Below, piece after piece: positions 18,656 through 28,288 of a stretch of DNA of 64,000 nt. The notes beneath the pieces are model-generated. The model was not told where the DNA came from, did no database searches, and worked only from the letters and a program-made list of their open reading frames with translations. A program made the translations under genes and the position numbers. The DNA is taken from contig CAWFJZ010000047.1 of the NCBI GenBank assembly GCA_963816315.1, forward strand, positions 1 to 64,000, read 5' to 3'. Each line of letters opens with the position of its first letter. Position 1 is the stretch's first letter. This DNA is from CADEEN01 sp963816315. Lineage in GTDB: Bacteria; Pseudomonadota; Gammaproteobacteria; Burkholderiales; Burkholderiaceae_C.

Positions 18656-19789
18656 ATGCTTCACTTTGAACTGCTGGCCACCGAAGGCCACGCCCGCCGC
18701 GGCCGCCTGACGTTGAACCACGGCGTCGTCGAAACGCCGGTCTTCATGCCCGTGGGCACCTACGGCACCGTCAAGGGCGTGCTGCCGCGCTCGCTCGAGG
18801 AGATGGGCGCGCAGATCATCCTCGGCAACACCTTTCACCTCTGGCTGCGGCCGGGCGTGGACGTGATCAACAGCTTCGGCGGGCTGCACCGCTTCGAGGG
18901 CTGGCACAAACCGATGCTCACCGACAGCGGCGGCTTCCAGGTCTGGTCGCTCGGCGAGATGAGGAAGATCAGCGAAGAGGGCGTGCGCTTTGCGTCGCCG
19001 GTCAACGGCGACAAGCTGTTCCTCACGCCCGAGGTCAGCATGCAGGTGCAGACGGCGCTGAACTCCGACATCGTGATGCAGTTCGACGAATGCACGCCGT
19101 ATGAGCGCCAAGGCGCGTTGACGACGGAGCGCGAGGCGCGCGCGTCGATGGAGCTGTCGCTGCGTTGGGCAGAGCGCTGCCAGACCGAGTTCGCGCGCCT
19201 GCAAAACCCGAACGCGCTCTTCGGCATCGTGCAGGGCGGCATGTTCGAAGCGCTGCGTGAAGCGTCGCTCGACGCGCTGGTGGCGATGGACTTCCCCGGC
19301 TATGCGGTCGGCGGCGTGTCGGTCGGCGAGCCGAAGGAAGACATGCTGCGCATCATGGCGCACACGCCGCACCGCCTGCCGGCGCACAAGCCGCGGTACC
19401 TCATGGGCGTCGGCACGCCGGAGGATCTGGTCGAGGGCGTGGCGCAGGGCGTGGACATGTTCGACTGCGTGATGCCGACGCGCAATGCGAGGAACGGCCA
19501 CCTGTTCACGCGCTTCGGCGACCTGCGCATCCGCAACGCGAAGAACAAGAGCGACCAGCGGCCGATCGACGAGACCTGCGAGTGCTACGCGTGCAAGGGC
19601 TTCAGCCGCGCCTACCTGCACCACCTCGACCGCTGCGGCGAGATGCTCGGGCCGATGCTCTCGACGATCCACAACCTGCATTACTACGTCCACCTGATGC
19701 GCGAAGTGCGCGCGGCGCTGGACGTTGGCCGCTTCGCCGCATGGCGCGCGCAGTTCACGGCCGATCGCGCGCGCGGTGTCGATGGCTGA
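18656..19789 (+). CDS. tgt: Queuine/preQ1 tRNA-ribosyltransferase
   Basis: This intact 377-residue TIM-barrel enzyme swaps guanine 34 of GUN-anticodon tRNAs for preQ1. Landmarks are PVFMPVGTYGTVKGV, ILGNTFHLWLRPG, MLTDSGGFQVWSLG (general-base Asp), FDECTPY, GIVQGGMF, YLMGVGTPEDLVEGVAQGVD with the nucleophilic Asp in MFDCVMPTRNARNG, and the zinc site CECYACKGFSRAYLHHL. ATG 18656 starts at the family-typical HFELLATEGHARRG. The last codons overlap the start of a membrane-protein gene. Confidence 0.97.
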   Translation: MLHFELLATEGHARRGRLTLNHGVVETPVFMPVGTYGTVKGVLPRSLEEMGAQIILGNTFHLWLRPGVDVINSFGGLHRFEGWHKPMLTDSGGFQVWSLGEMRKISEEGVRFASPVNGDKLFLTPEVSMQVQTALNSDIVMQFDECTPYERQGALTTEREARASMELSLRWAERCQTEFARLQNPNALFGIVQGGMFEALREASLDALVAMDFPGYAVGGVSVGEPKEDMLRIMAHTPHRLPAHKPRYLMGVGTPEDLVEGVAQGVDMFDCVMPTRNARNGHLFTRFGDLRIRNAKNKSDQRPIDETCECYACKGFSRAYLHHLDRCGEMLGPMLSTIHNLHYYVHLMREVRAALDVGRFAAWRAQFTADRARGVDG

Positions 19790-20324
19790 CGATCGCGGCG
19801 CCGGCATGAGCGTGGGGCGCTGGCTGGCGCAGCGCTTGAAGTCGCTGCTGATGCTGCCGGTCGCGCTGCTGATCCTGTTCGAGGAATGGGGCTGGGAGCC
19901 GCTGAAACGCGCGATGGCCTGGGTCATGCGCTGGCCGCCGCTGGCCTGGCTCGAGCGCGGCATCACCCGGCTGCCGCCGTACGCCGCGTTGCTGGTGTTC
20001 TTTGCGCCGACGCTGTTGCTGCTGCCGGTCAAGCTCGCGGCGCTGTGGCTGATCGGCCAGGGCAAGGCCATGCTCGGCCTGGTCGTCATCGTCGTTGCCA
20101 AGATCGCCGGCACGGCGCTGGTGGCGCGCCTGTTCCATCTGACGCAGCCGGCGCTGATGAAGCTCGGCTGGTTCGCGCGCTTCTACAACGCCTGGTCGCT
20201 GTGGAAAAACGCGCTGTTCATGCGCGTGCGCGCGTCGTGGGTCTGGCGTGCAGGGCGCGTGATCAAGAAGCGCGTCGTGCAGCGCTGGCGGCGGCTCACC
20301 AGAACTGCCAGTTCCCCGTCGTGA
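19782..20324 (+). CDS. Hypothetical membrane protein
   Basis: A 180-residue protein starts at ATG 19782 inside the tgt end (or ATG 19806). Hydrophobic segments are LLMLPVALLILFEEWGWEPL, YAALLVFFAPTLLLLPVKLA and LGLVVIVVAKIAGTALVARL; the C terminus is basic (VIKKRVVQRWRR). This pattern is common behind tgt-like genes in Burkholderiales but the function is unknown. Its 3' end overlaps the convergent CPBP gene by 29 bp. Confidence 0.75.
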   Translation: MADDRGAGMSVGRWLAQRLKSLLMLPVALLILFEEWGWEPLKRAMAWVMRWPPLAWLERGITRLPPYAALLVFFAPTLLLLPVKLAALWLIGQGKAMLGLVVIVVAKIAGTALVARLFHLTQPALMKLGWFARFYNAWSLWKNALFMRVRASWVWRAGRVIKKRVVQRWRRLTRTASSPS

Positions 20325-20970
20325 CCACCCACGCGCCGAGCGCGGCGTTGGTGGCGGCATGCGCGATCACCGCCACCCACAGCTTGCCGGTCTTGACGTA
20401 CAGCAGCGCATAGACGAGGCCGGCGATCGCCGCGGCCAGCCACAGCGTGTGGGCGAGCGTGAAGACGAACGTGGACAGGACGATCGCGCGCGCGCCGATG
20501 CGTTGCGGCGCCACGCCCTGGAAGACCGGCTGTTCGAGCCAGCGCATCAGGAACGAGCGCCAGAAGAGTTCCTCCATCAAAGGCACGAGCAGCGCCGCGC
20601 CGATGAAGCGCAGGGCGACCTGCGGCATGTCGATCGCGCCGCCGGCATCGAATGGTTTGAACGGTGCGCTGGGGCTGCCGATCGTCATCCACGGCGCATC
20701 GAGGTTGATCCAGAGCACGAAGACGAGCGCGCCGGCCGCGATGGCGAGCAGCACCTCGCGCGCATCGGGCAGCGTCTGCCGCGCCAGCTCGCCGTACTCG
20801 CGCCAGCAGACGGCGATCACGGCGCCGGCGATGACGACGGACAGACCGTAGAGCCACTGCGCATCGAAGCCCCACGCGCCGTCGGCAGCCTGGCTGCGCA
20901 CGATCAGCAGCGCCATGAAGAGGGCGAACGGTGCGATGCGCGCCAGCGCGGCGCGGGAAGGCAAACGCAT
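20296..20970 (-). CDS. CPBP-family intramembrane metalloprotease
   Basis: This intact 224-residue multi-helix protein has the CPBP (CAAX protease/bacteriocin-processing) signature: EELFWRSFLMRW (motif 1 with the catalytic Glu pair and Arg), FVFTLAHTLW (motif 2 His) and VIAHAATNAA (motif 3 His-Asn). These glutamyl intramembrane proteases cleave prenylated or membrane peptides. It is the last gene of a closely packed minus-strand run, with the hydrolase stop 4 bp upstream of its start. Substrate unknown. Confidence 0.88.
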   Translation of the reverse strand: MRLPSRAALARIAPFALFMALLIVRSQAADGAWGFDAQWLYGLSVVIAGAVIAVCWREYGELARQTLPDAREVLLAIAAGALVFVLWINLDAPWMTIGSPSAPFKPFDAGGAIDMPQVALRFIGAALLVPLMEELFWRSFLMRWLEQPVFQGVAPQRIGARAIVLSTFVFTLAHTLWLAAAIAGLVYALLYVKTGKLWVAVIAHAATNAALGAWVVTTGNWQFW

Positions 20971-20974
20971 GCCC

Positions 20975-21966
20975 TCAGCGTAAACCAGCCAACACGGCGC
21001 CCAACTCGCGGTTGAACAGCGCCGGGTCTTCGATCTGCGGGATGTGGCCGACGCCAGGCAGCATCACGAGGCGCGAGCCGGGTTTGGCGGCGGCGATGGC
21101 GCGCGCTTGCGCCGGCGGCGTGATGGTGTCCTGCTCGCCCCACAGCAGCGTCAGCGGCATGCGCAGCGCGGCAAAGCCGGCCGCCGACTGGCTGCGCGCC
21201 GACTCGCACGAGGTGGCGAACTGGTAGGCCCAGTCGCCGATCGCCGCCGACGTGCCGCGCACGCGGTTGGGCACGGCGTAGATCGCGGCGCGTTGCGGCG
21301 TGACGGCCTCCTTGCGGGCGACGAATCGCCTGAGCAGGTTTTCTGTGAGCAGCGGCTGCGTCGCGGTGTTGGCAACGACGAGCGAGCGCAACGGCCGCCA
21401 CGCCAACGGCGTCAGCGCTTCGCTGCCGGCGGCGCAAGCGGCGTCGCTCGTGCTGCGCAAACCGATCGCGGCATCGACGAGGATCAGGTGATGCACCAAC
21501 GCCGGTTCGAGCATCGCCGCCTCGGCCGCCGGCCCGCCGCCATACGAGTGGCCGAGCAAGCACCACCGGCGCGCCGCCGAGCGAGCGGATGGCAGCCATC
21601 AGGCGCTGCGCCTGCGCATGCCGCGAGTAGTTGTGGTCCGCAGGGCGCGAGCTGAAACCGAACGGCGGCAGGTCGATCGTGACGACGCGCCAGCCTGCGG
21701 CAAGCGCCGACATCGACGTTGCTCGTCCACGTGCCGCCCCAGGCGCCGGTGCCGGCGACGAGCACCAGCCGCGGCCCATCGGCCGGCCCTTGTTCGGTGA
21801 CGTGGATCTGCACGTCGTCCGCGCTGACCCAGCGGCCGCGGCCCGGTGCCGGTTTGTCGTGCGCCTGGTCTTCGCGCCACAGCATGTGCGCGCCGTTGCC
21901 GAGCACCCAGGCGACGACGATCGTCGCCAACGCAGCCACAACGCGTGAGGCCACGCGCCAGACCAT
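20975..21966 (-). CDS. Alpha/beta hydrolase, membrane-anchored, frame-interrupted
   Basis: An N-terminal signal anchor (RVVAALATIVVAWVLGNG) precedes an alpha/beta-hydrolase fold of about 300 residues. LVLVAGTGAWGGTW is the oxyanion region, VVTIDLPPFGFSSRP follows, the nucleophile elbow is LLGHSYGGGPA (GHSYG), the acid is in LLWGEQDTITPP and the His in LPGVGHIPQIED. Shifts near 21713 and 21560 break the frame. The start overlaps the stop of the preceding secreted-protein gene by one base, suggesting coupling. Esterase or lipase activity is the family expectation; the substrate is unknown. Confidence 0.8.
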
Positions 21967-22985
21967 CAGTAGTCGTACAGGTGTTCGACCTGCACGTCCG
22001 CTGCACGCCAGCGCCGCAGTTGCGCCGACAGCTCGGCGACCGGCAGCGCGATCACGCGCCGCTCCCAACCGCGCTGCGTCAGGATCGGCTGCACGAACAG
22101 GCGGCGCAGCGGCGCGGCCGGCGGCGCGCTTTCCGAACGTTCGATCACGCTGGCGACGATGACGCCGCGGTTGCCGGCGATCTCCTGGAACGTGACGCCT
22201 TGCGCGGCGAGCGCTTGCGCGTAGGCCATGAAGGCGCGGTAGCGCGGCACGGTCATCAGCACCGTCATCACCACCACCATCGAGGCGTTTCAACTCGGGC
22301 AGGTTCGCGGGCATGCGGCGAGGGCGGCGGTCGAGCACGACCGCGGTGACCGGCTTGGCGGCTTCGTACACCGACTGCGTGCCGAGCTTGATCAGCCACG
22401 CATAGCCGGCCTTGACGAGGTACTCGGTGGACAGCGCAAAGCGGCGCTCCCATTTGCGCAGCAGGTTGTTGCCGAACACGGGCGTGTCGGACCACAGCGC
22501 GCGCAGCGGCGTGATGAAGTCGAACAGGTACCACGGGTCGATGCGGATGAAATCGACATAGGCCTGCGCAACGCGCGCGCCGAGTTGGTCTTCGGCCGTC
22601 GGCTGCCGTCGCTCGTGGCTTCGGCGAGGCGGCCGACGGTCGATTCATACGCCGCGCGCAAGCCGTACTCGACCGTCGTGCTGCCGCCGATCACCGACAC
22701 CATGACGTGGTAGCCGCCGTTGAACGGATAGTCGCGCGTCTCGTGCGTGACGGCGCGGTAGCCCTGCCAGAACTGTCCTATGTGGCCGCCCCACGGGAAC
22801 TCGCTCGGCGCGCGCTGGGCGTTCAGAAACTGCGCCAGCTCGGCCGGGCTGTGCACGAGGTACCACTCGGGGAAGGTGAGAAAGGTCTGGTCCTCGCCGC
22901 GGCGGTGTTCGGGCGGCGTGACGATCGGCGCCGCGCCGGCCGCGAGTGCGGTCAACATCAGCAGCGCCACCAACCAGCGTTTCAC
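21966..22985 (-). CDS. Conserved secreted protein of unknown function, frame-interrupted
   Basis: A GTG start at 22985 overlaps the stop of the FAD-oxidase gene (GTGA). A signal peptide (LVALLMLTALAAGAAP) is followed by GEDQTFLTFPEWYLVHSPAE, a strongly conserved-looking segment, then WGGHIGQFWQGYRAVTHE, FNGGYHVMVSVIGGSTTVEY and, further on, ALSTEYLVKAGYAWLIKLG. The total is about 340 residues. Shifts near 22600 and 22290 break the frame. I know no function. The tight overlap with both neighbours implies joint expression. Confidence 0.7.
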
Positions 22986-25210
22986 GCCGCGTCCTTGACG
23001 AAAGACATCAAGAGATTGTCGGAAGGATCGTGCTGCTGCGCCAGCCGCGCGCCGCTGTCGCGCAGGCCGGCGCGCGCGAGCAGCGCGCACCAATGCGCGA
23101 TCGGCGCAAAGTGCCGGCGCTCGGCGGCGTTGGTCTCCCAGGTCTCGCCGAGGCCGGCGTTGAAGACGGTGTGCGCCAGCGCGACGAGCGCGCGCATGCG
23201 TTCGTCGCGCACGTCGTGGTCGCGCAGGATGAAGACGCCGCCCGGGCGCAGCACGCGCGCGATCGACTGCACGAAGGCGTCGATGCGGTCGGGCGCGCAA
23301 TGGTGCAGACCGATGTAGCAGCTGACCACGTCGAAGCTCGCATCGGCGAGTGAGGCCGGCAGCGGATCGTGGTCGCCGATATCGACGAACTCGCCCAGGC
23401 GGCGCAGCCGGCCGCGCTCGACGATATCGACCGGCGACATCGTCGCCTTCTGGCCGTGGGCCAGCACCAGCCGGCCGGTGATCTTGATGCGCTTTCTCAG
23501 CACGCTCGCATAGCGGCCGGTGGTGCCGATTTCGAGATAGCCGTCGATGCGCTTGCGGTTGTCCAGCAGTTGCAGCGTCTGGCGCAACATCTCGGCCTTC
23601 TGCTTGGCCAGCGCCGGCAGCGCCAGTCGCAGGTCGGCCATGAACGGCTTCAACTGCGGCAGCTCGCGCTGCAGGTGGCGGTAGATGTCTTCCTCGCTGG
23701 AGAAGCGCTCGCAGGCGTCCTTGATCAGCGTGTGAAAGCGATCCTCGGGGTAGAGGCGATAGACGGTTTGCAGGAAGCGGTAGAAGCCGTCGTGCAGCTC
23801 CACGTCCTGGAACACGGCGTGAAAGTCGCTGTGCGGCGCCGGCGGCGGCGCCGGGCCGGTGAGCACCGTCGGCGCGTAGTACTTGTCCCAGAGCACGTTG
23901 CGCAGGCGGAACTGCGGATCGACCTTGGCCTTGAGCGCAAACAACTCGCGCGAGCGCGGGTACGCAGCGTGGAACTGCTCCGGCGTGCCATGCGGCTGGT
24001 ACGGCAGGTAGTAGGCGCCGCCGACGGAGATGGCGGCGTCGATCAGCTCGCGCGTCCACACCGCGACGCGGTTCTTCGCGTTGTCGCGCGTGCGCTGCTT
24101 GTAGTAGAGGACGAACGCAAAGGTCTCGCCGCGCGCCCAGGCCAGCAGCGTGCCCGGGTCGGCATGCGCATGGCGCACGGAGATGTTGACCATGTTGACG
24201 CGGTGCCGCTGCAAGATCTCGGCCATCTTCGGCACGAACTCCTCGAAGCGCTCGGCCGGGCAGAAGTACTCCTGCAGCACATAGGTGGCGTGCTCGCGTG
24301 TCGCCGGTTCGAGCTCGGCGACGTCGTAGCTGGCTTCGTAGTTGCGCCAGTGCACGACCTTCTTGCGGTAGATCAGCGGGTCGATCACGTACTCGCGGCG
24401 CCATTTGCCGAGCGGCGTTTCGGTGATCGCCCAGGTGAAGTAGCGGTGCAGCGGGTAGGCGGCGTCGCTCTCGTGCAGCCGCCACGGCTCGGTCGGCGCG
24501 CGCTCGGTCTCGACCCAGGTCACCGAGCGCACGCGCGTGAACTCGGGCGGGTAGAGATCGGCGTTGTGGAACACGGCCTGCTTGTTGTTGCGGATCTTGT
24601 CCTTGAAGTGGCGCAGGTAGTCGGCCGCGCCCATCTTCGTGTTCAGGCGCTGCACGCGGTGGTTGTCGGCCAGATCGAGCTCGGCCTCGGTGATCACGCC
24701 GACGCTGCCGTAGCCGCCGATCGCCGCGAAGAAGAGTTCGCTGTTCTCGTCGCGCGAGGCGTCGAGCACGGTGGCGTCGGCCAGCACGAGCTTGATCGCG
24801 CGCACCGACAGGATCACCGGCCCCAAGCCCATGTAGCGGCCGTGGCAGTTGACGCTGAGTGCGCCGCCGACGGTGAAGTTGGCGTAGGTCTGCATGATCT
24901 TCACCGACAGGCCATGCGGGTCGATGAAGCGCTGGATGTCGCGCCAGCGCGTGCCGGCCTGGACGTGGATCGTCTTGTCCGACGGCGAGAAGCCGAGCAC
25001 CTTGTTCATCTGCCGCATGTCGAGGTGCAGGCTCATCGGGCTGGCGCATTGGCCGCCCATGCTGAAGCGGCCACCGCCGATCGACACCGCGCCGTCGGAG
25101 CGGCGCAGCGCCTCGGCCACTTCGTCGGTGCTGCGCGGCGTGACGATGGCCCACACCGGCACGGCGTTCAGGCCGGTGATGTCGTTGACCACGTTCGGGA
25201 TTTGCGTCAT
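22982..25210 (-). CDS. FAD-binding oxidoreductase fused to SAM-dependent methyltransferase
   Basis: This intact 742-residue protein has two catalytic parts. The N-terminal part is a PCMH-type FAD domain (GAVSIGGGRFSMGGQCASP; ANFTVGGALSVNCHGRYMG; AAIGGYGSVGVITEAEL), as in aldonolactone oxidases and FAD-linked oxidases, with a substrate domain to about residue 460. The C-terminal part (about 490-742) is a class I methyltransferase: YLEIGTTGRY stands for motif I, FDVVSCYIGLHHCAPD for motif II and VLRPGGVFILRDHD for motif III. It overlaps the next gene by four bases. The fusion suggests oxidation and methylation of one substrate, perhaps a lipid or sugar lactone. Confidence 0.85.
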   Translation of the reverse strand: MTQIPNVVNDITGLNAVPVWAIVTPRSTDEVAEALRRSDGAVSIGGGRFSMGGQCASPMSLHLDMRQMNKVLGFSPSDKTIHVQAGTRWRDIQRFIDPHGLSVKIMQTYANFTVGGALSVNCHGRYMGLGPVILSVRAIKLVLADATVLDASRDENSELFFAAIGGYGSVGVITEAELDLADNHRVQRLNTKMGAADYLRHFKDKIRNNKQAVFHNADLYPPEFTRVRSVTWVETERAPTEPWRLHESDAAYPLHRYFTWAITETPLGKWRREYVIDPLIYRKKVVHWRNYEASYDVAELEPATREHATYVLQEYFCPAERFEEFVPKMAEILQRHRVNMVNISVRHAHADPGTLLAWARGETFAFVLYYKQRTRDNAKNRVAVWTRELIDAAISVGGAYYLPYQPHGTPEQFHAAYPRSRELFALKAKVDPQFRLRNVLWDKYYAPTVLTGPAPPPAPHSDFHAVFQDVELHDGFYRFLQTVYRLYPEDRFHTLIKDACERFSSEEDIYRHLQRELPQLKPFMADLRLALPALAKQKAEMLRQTLQLLDNRKRIDGYLEIGTTGRYASVLRKRIKITGRLVLAHGQKATMSPVDIVERGRLRRLGEFVDIGDHDPLPASLADASFDVVSCYIGLHHCAPDRIDAFVQSIARVLRPGGVFILRDHDVRDERMRALVALAHTVFNAGLGETWETNAAERRHFAPIAHWCALLARAGLRDSGARLAQQHDPSDNLLMSFVKDAA

Positions 25211-25221
25211 GGACTGGTGGT

Positions 25222-25533
25222 TCAGTGATCCCGGGGATCGGCGCCCCAGGCGTTGGCGTGTGTGTTGCCGCGGCGAAGTGCCAGCTCGAAGGCCAGCCAG
25301 AGCGCGCCGGCCACCGGCACGGCGACGGCGGCCAGCCACCAGCCACTGCGGCCGCGGTCGTGCAGGCGGGCGACCCCGAGCGCGCCGATCGACGCCAGCG
25401 CCAGCGCGGCCCAGGCGGTGGCGACCAGCGGCAGGCGCTCGATGGCGAGCGTTTCGCGCACGGCGAAGAAGATGATCCAGATCGCCAGCGTTGCGCACCA
25501 GAAGGTGCGCCGACGCAGCCGCGACAGCCGCAT
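25222..25533 (-). CDS. DUF805-like small membrane protein
   Basis: A 103-residue protein with three hydrophobic segments. The core ARLHDRGRSGWWLA matches the RLHD.GRSGWW motif of the DUF805 inner-membrane family, whose function is unknown. It sits 11 bp upstream of the FAD-oxidase/methyltransferase gene on the same strand, so it is probably in the same transcript. Confidence 0.75.
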   Translation of the reverse strand: MRLSRLRRRTFWCATLAIWIIFFAVRETLAIERLPLVATAWAALALASIGALGVARLHDRGRSGWWLAAVAVPVAGALWLAFELALRRGNTHANAWGADPRDH

Positions 25534-25560
25534 GAGAAAGCTCCGTTGTTGGAGCGTCGC

Positions 25561-27471
25561 TCAGTGCTTTGGCATTGGCAGCAGGCCGGCGACGCGCTGC
25601 TGTAGTTTCTCCGGTGTCACGGCCGCGGCAGCTTCAGGCGGGCCACCAACGAGGCCCACTCGCGTGAAGAAGCCACGCCGGAACGGCTGCGTCATGGCAT
25701 TGCCGCCGCCGATGCGCGAGAAGAACGAGCCCCAGAGGTTGGTCAGCGCCAACGGCACCACGGGCACCGGATGTGTTTCGAGAATTTTCATGACGCCGCC
25801 CTTGAACGGCTGCAGCGTGCCGTCCTGGGTGATGCCGCCTTCCGGAAAGATGCACAGCAGGTCGCCGGCGTCGAGCACGCGGCGCGCTTCGGCGAAGGCG
25901 TTGTCGTAGATCGCGGCATCGACTTTCTGCGGCGCGATCGGGATCGCCTTGGCGAGCTTGAACATCGCGCCGAGCACCGGGATGCGGAAGATCTTGTGGT
26001 CCATGATGAAGCGGATCGGCCGCGGGCTGGCGGCCATCAAGAGCACCGCATCGACGAAGCTGACGTGGTTGCAGACCAGGATCGCTGCGCCTTCGGTCGG
26101 GATGTGCTCTTCGCCTTCGACCTCGAAGCGATAGACCAGGTGCGTGGCGATCCAGGCGACGAAGCGCAGCAGGTATTCGGGCACGAGCAGGAAGATGTAG
26201 GCCGCGACCAGGGCATTGGCGATGCCGACGGCGAGGAAGAGTTGCGGCACGGTGGCGCCGGCGCCGAGCAGCAGGCCGGCAATGACCGCGCTGCCGATCA
26301 TGAAGAGGGCATTCAGGATGTTGTTGGCGGCGATGATGCGCGCGCGATGCGTCGGCGCGCTGCGCAGCTGGATCAGCGCGTACATCGGCACCGAGAACAG
26401 GCCAGCGAAGAGCGACATCAGGCCGAGGTCGATCATCACGCGCCAATGGGCGCCGATGCCGACGAACTGCGACAGCGATTGCTTTTCCACCGCGGGCAAA
26501 CCACGCGACGCGAAGTACAGGTCGATCGCAAACACCGTCATGCCGATGGCGCCGAGCGGCACGAGGCCGATCTCAACATGGCGTCGCGACAGCACCTCGC
26601 ACAGCAGCGAGCCGACACCGATGCCGACCGAGAAGACGACCAGCAGCAGCGACGCCACCTGCTCGTCGCCATGCAGCACGTCCTTGGCGAAGGCCGGGAA
26701 GTTCGACAAAAACACCGAGCCGAAGAACCACAGCCACGAAATGCCGAGCAGCGAGCGGAAGACGACGCGATTGCCGTGGGCGAGTTTCAGGTTGCGCACG
26801 GTCTCGGTGATCGGGTTCCAGTTGATCTTCAACGACGGGTCGATGGCCGGCGACGCTGGCACGAACTGCGCCGTCACGCGACCGATCAGCGCCAGTGCAA
26901 AGCAGGCCACCGCCACATGGTGCGCTCCGACCAATGGCACCGCGATCAACAACCCGCCGACGACATTGCCAAGCAGGATGGCAACGAACGTGCCCATCTC
27001 GACCATGCCGTTGCCGCCGGTGAGCTCGCGTTCGGAGAGGTGCTGCGGCAGGTAGGCGAACTTCACCGGGCCGAACAGCGTCGAATGCAGGCCGAGCAGG
27101 AACACGCAGGCCAAGAGCGCGATCACGTTCTGCGTGTAGAAGCCCCAAGCCGCGAGCAGCGTGATGCCGATCTCGAAGGTCTTGACGAAACGGATCAGCA
27201 CTGTCTTGTCGAACTTGTCGGCAAGCTGGCCCGAGGTGGCGGAAAACAGCAGATACGGCAGCACGAACAGCGCGCCGATGACGAGGCCTGCCTGCGCCGC
27301 CGGCAGCCACGACACCGTCAGTTGATACGTCACCAGCACCGTGAACGCGAACTTGAACAGGTTGTCGTTGGCCGCGCCGAGGAACTGCGTCCAGAAGAAG
27401 GGCGCGAAGCGGCGCTGGCCGAGCAGGGCGAACTGGTTGCTGTGTTTGTGCGGTGTGTTGTTCTCGCTCAC
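25561..27471 (-). CDS. MFS transporter fused to PlsC-type acyltransferase
   Basis: This intact 636-residue fusion starts at GTG 27471 with GGAGAG upstream. Residues about 10-425 are a 12-helix LplT-like MFS transporter (FAPFFWTQFLGAANDNLFKF is the LplT-type start; lysophospholipid flipping is the known role of that family). Residues about 430-636 are a glycerolipid acyltransferase with NHVSFVD (the NHX4D-type catalytic motif), IFPEGGITQDG and the VPVVPLAL segment. Together they would import and re-acylate lysophospholipids, as LplT plus Aas do in enterobacteria, without the acyl-ACP ligase part. It heads the closely packed run down to the CPBP gene. Confidence 0.92.
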   Translation of the reverse strand: MSENNTPHKHSNQFALLGQRRFAPFFWTQFLGAANDNLFKFAFTVLVTYQLTVSWLPAAQAGLVIGALFVLPYLLFSATSGQLADKFDKTVLIRFVKTFEIGITLLAAWGFYTQNVIALLACVFLLGLHSTLFGPVKFAYLPQHLSERELTGGNGMVEMGTFVAILLGNVVGGLLIAVPLVGAHHVAVACFALALIGRVTAQFVPASPAIDPSLKINWNPITETVRNLKLAHGNRVVFRSLLGISWLWFFGSVFLSNFPAFAKDVLHGDEQVASLLLVVFSVGIGVGSLLCEVLSRRHVEIGLVPLGAIGMTVFAIDLYFASRGLPAVEKQSLSQFVGIGAHWRVMIDLGLMSLFAGLFSVPMYALIQLRSAPTHRARIIAANNILNALFMIGSAVIAGLLLGAGATVPQLFLAVGIANALVAAYIFLLVPEYLLRFVAWIATHLVYRFEVEGEEHIPTEGAAILVCNHVSFVDAVLLMAASPRPIRFIMDHKIFRIPVLGAMFKLAKAIPIAPQKVDAAIYDNAFAEARRVLDAGDLLCIFPEGGITQDGTLQPFKGGVMKILETHPVPVVPLALTNLWGSFFSRIGGGNAMTQPFRRGFFTRVGLVGGPPEAAAAVTPEKLQQRVAGLLPMPKH

Positions 27472-27496
27472 GGCGGTGATCTCTCCTGGCCCATTC

Positions 27497-28288
27497 TCAG
27501 CGAACGATGACGGGCGCTTCGCCGAGGCCGCTGCGTTGCAGCCACGCGAACACCGAATCCACGGTCACCGTTTCGATGCGGTCGGAGAAGCGTTTCGAGT
27601 TCGGGTGGTCGTCGAACTCGATGTTCGCGCGTGTCATCCGCCCGCCCAGGCGAGTCAGCGGGTCGATGCGCAGGATGGTCGGCTCGTAGCCGCGCAATTG
27701 CAGCCAGGCTTGTGCGCGTTGGCGGTTGGTCGCGCCGGCATCCATCGCGCCGGCCAGCGTTTCGAGCGCCCACTGGTTGCTCTGCTGGTAGCGCGTCGCC
27801 CAGGGGTAGGCGACCATGCTGTAGCGCGGCTCGTGCCAATCGTCGATGCGTGTGTTGTCGCGCAGCAGCGGCAGCAGCTTCGATTGCACGTCGGGCGTGA
27901 GTTCGACGAAGGCGGCTTCGTAGCGGTGCGGCTGGTCGAGGAAGAACTCGCCGAGGCCCTGGCGGTACAGCGCCGCGCTCGCGGTGCCGCAGTGATTCAA
28001 TTTGTGCACGACCCGCCAATGCGAGCGCGGGCCGTCGCCGTCGCGGTACGCAAAGCCGAAATGCGACCAGGTGATACCGTACTTCGACAGGTCCTGGCCC
28101 GCGCGGGCAAGCACCACCACTTGCGCGCCGCTGTTATCGAGCCGCGCCGCGGTGTTCGCGGCCAGCGCCATGCCACGCACGACGTCGTTGGTCTGCGCAG
28201 GGCGCGTCTCGCAGGGTTGGCCTGCGTGGGCGTAAATGGCGGCCGTCGCGACCAGCCAGGTCACGGTCAGGCGATGAAGGACGTTCAT
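27497..28288 (-). CDS. DUF2145-family secreted protein
   Basis: A 263-residue protein has a signal peptide (TVTWLVATAAIYAHAG) and DUF2145 hallmarks: LARAGQDLSKYGITWSHFGF, WRVVHKLNHCGTASAALYRQ followed by GLGEFFLD, and a C-terminal RIDPLTRLGGRMTRANIEFD. The Ser-His and His-Cys-Gly segments look like a papain- or NlpC-like arrangement, but the family is uncharacterised. Its start overlaps the stop of the gene upstream (ATGA), and both belong with the YiaA/B gene in one operon. Confidence 0.85.
   Translation of the reverse strand: MNVLHRLTVTWLVATAAIYAHAGQPCETRPAQTNDVVRGMALAANTAARLDNSGAQVVVLARAGQDLSKYGITWSHFGFAYRDGDGPRSHWRVVHKLNHCGTASAALYRQGLGEFFLDQPHRYEAAFVELTPDVQSKLLPLLRDNTRIDDWHEPRYSMVAYPWATRYQQSNQWALETLAGAMDAGATNRQRAQAWLQLRGYEPTILRIDPLTRLGGRMTRANIEFDDHPNSKRFSDRIETVTVDSVFAWLQRSGLGEAPVIVR

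Noticed and set aside
23369..25228. 619-codon plus-strand open frame
   Set aside because: It is antisense to the intact FAD-oxidase/methyltransferase gene, with His/Arg/Asp-biased composition typical of shadows.
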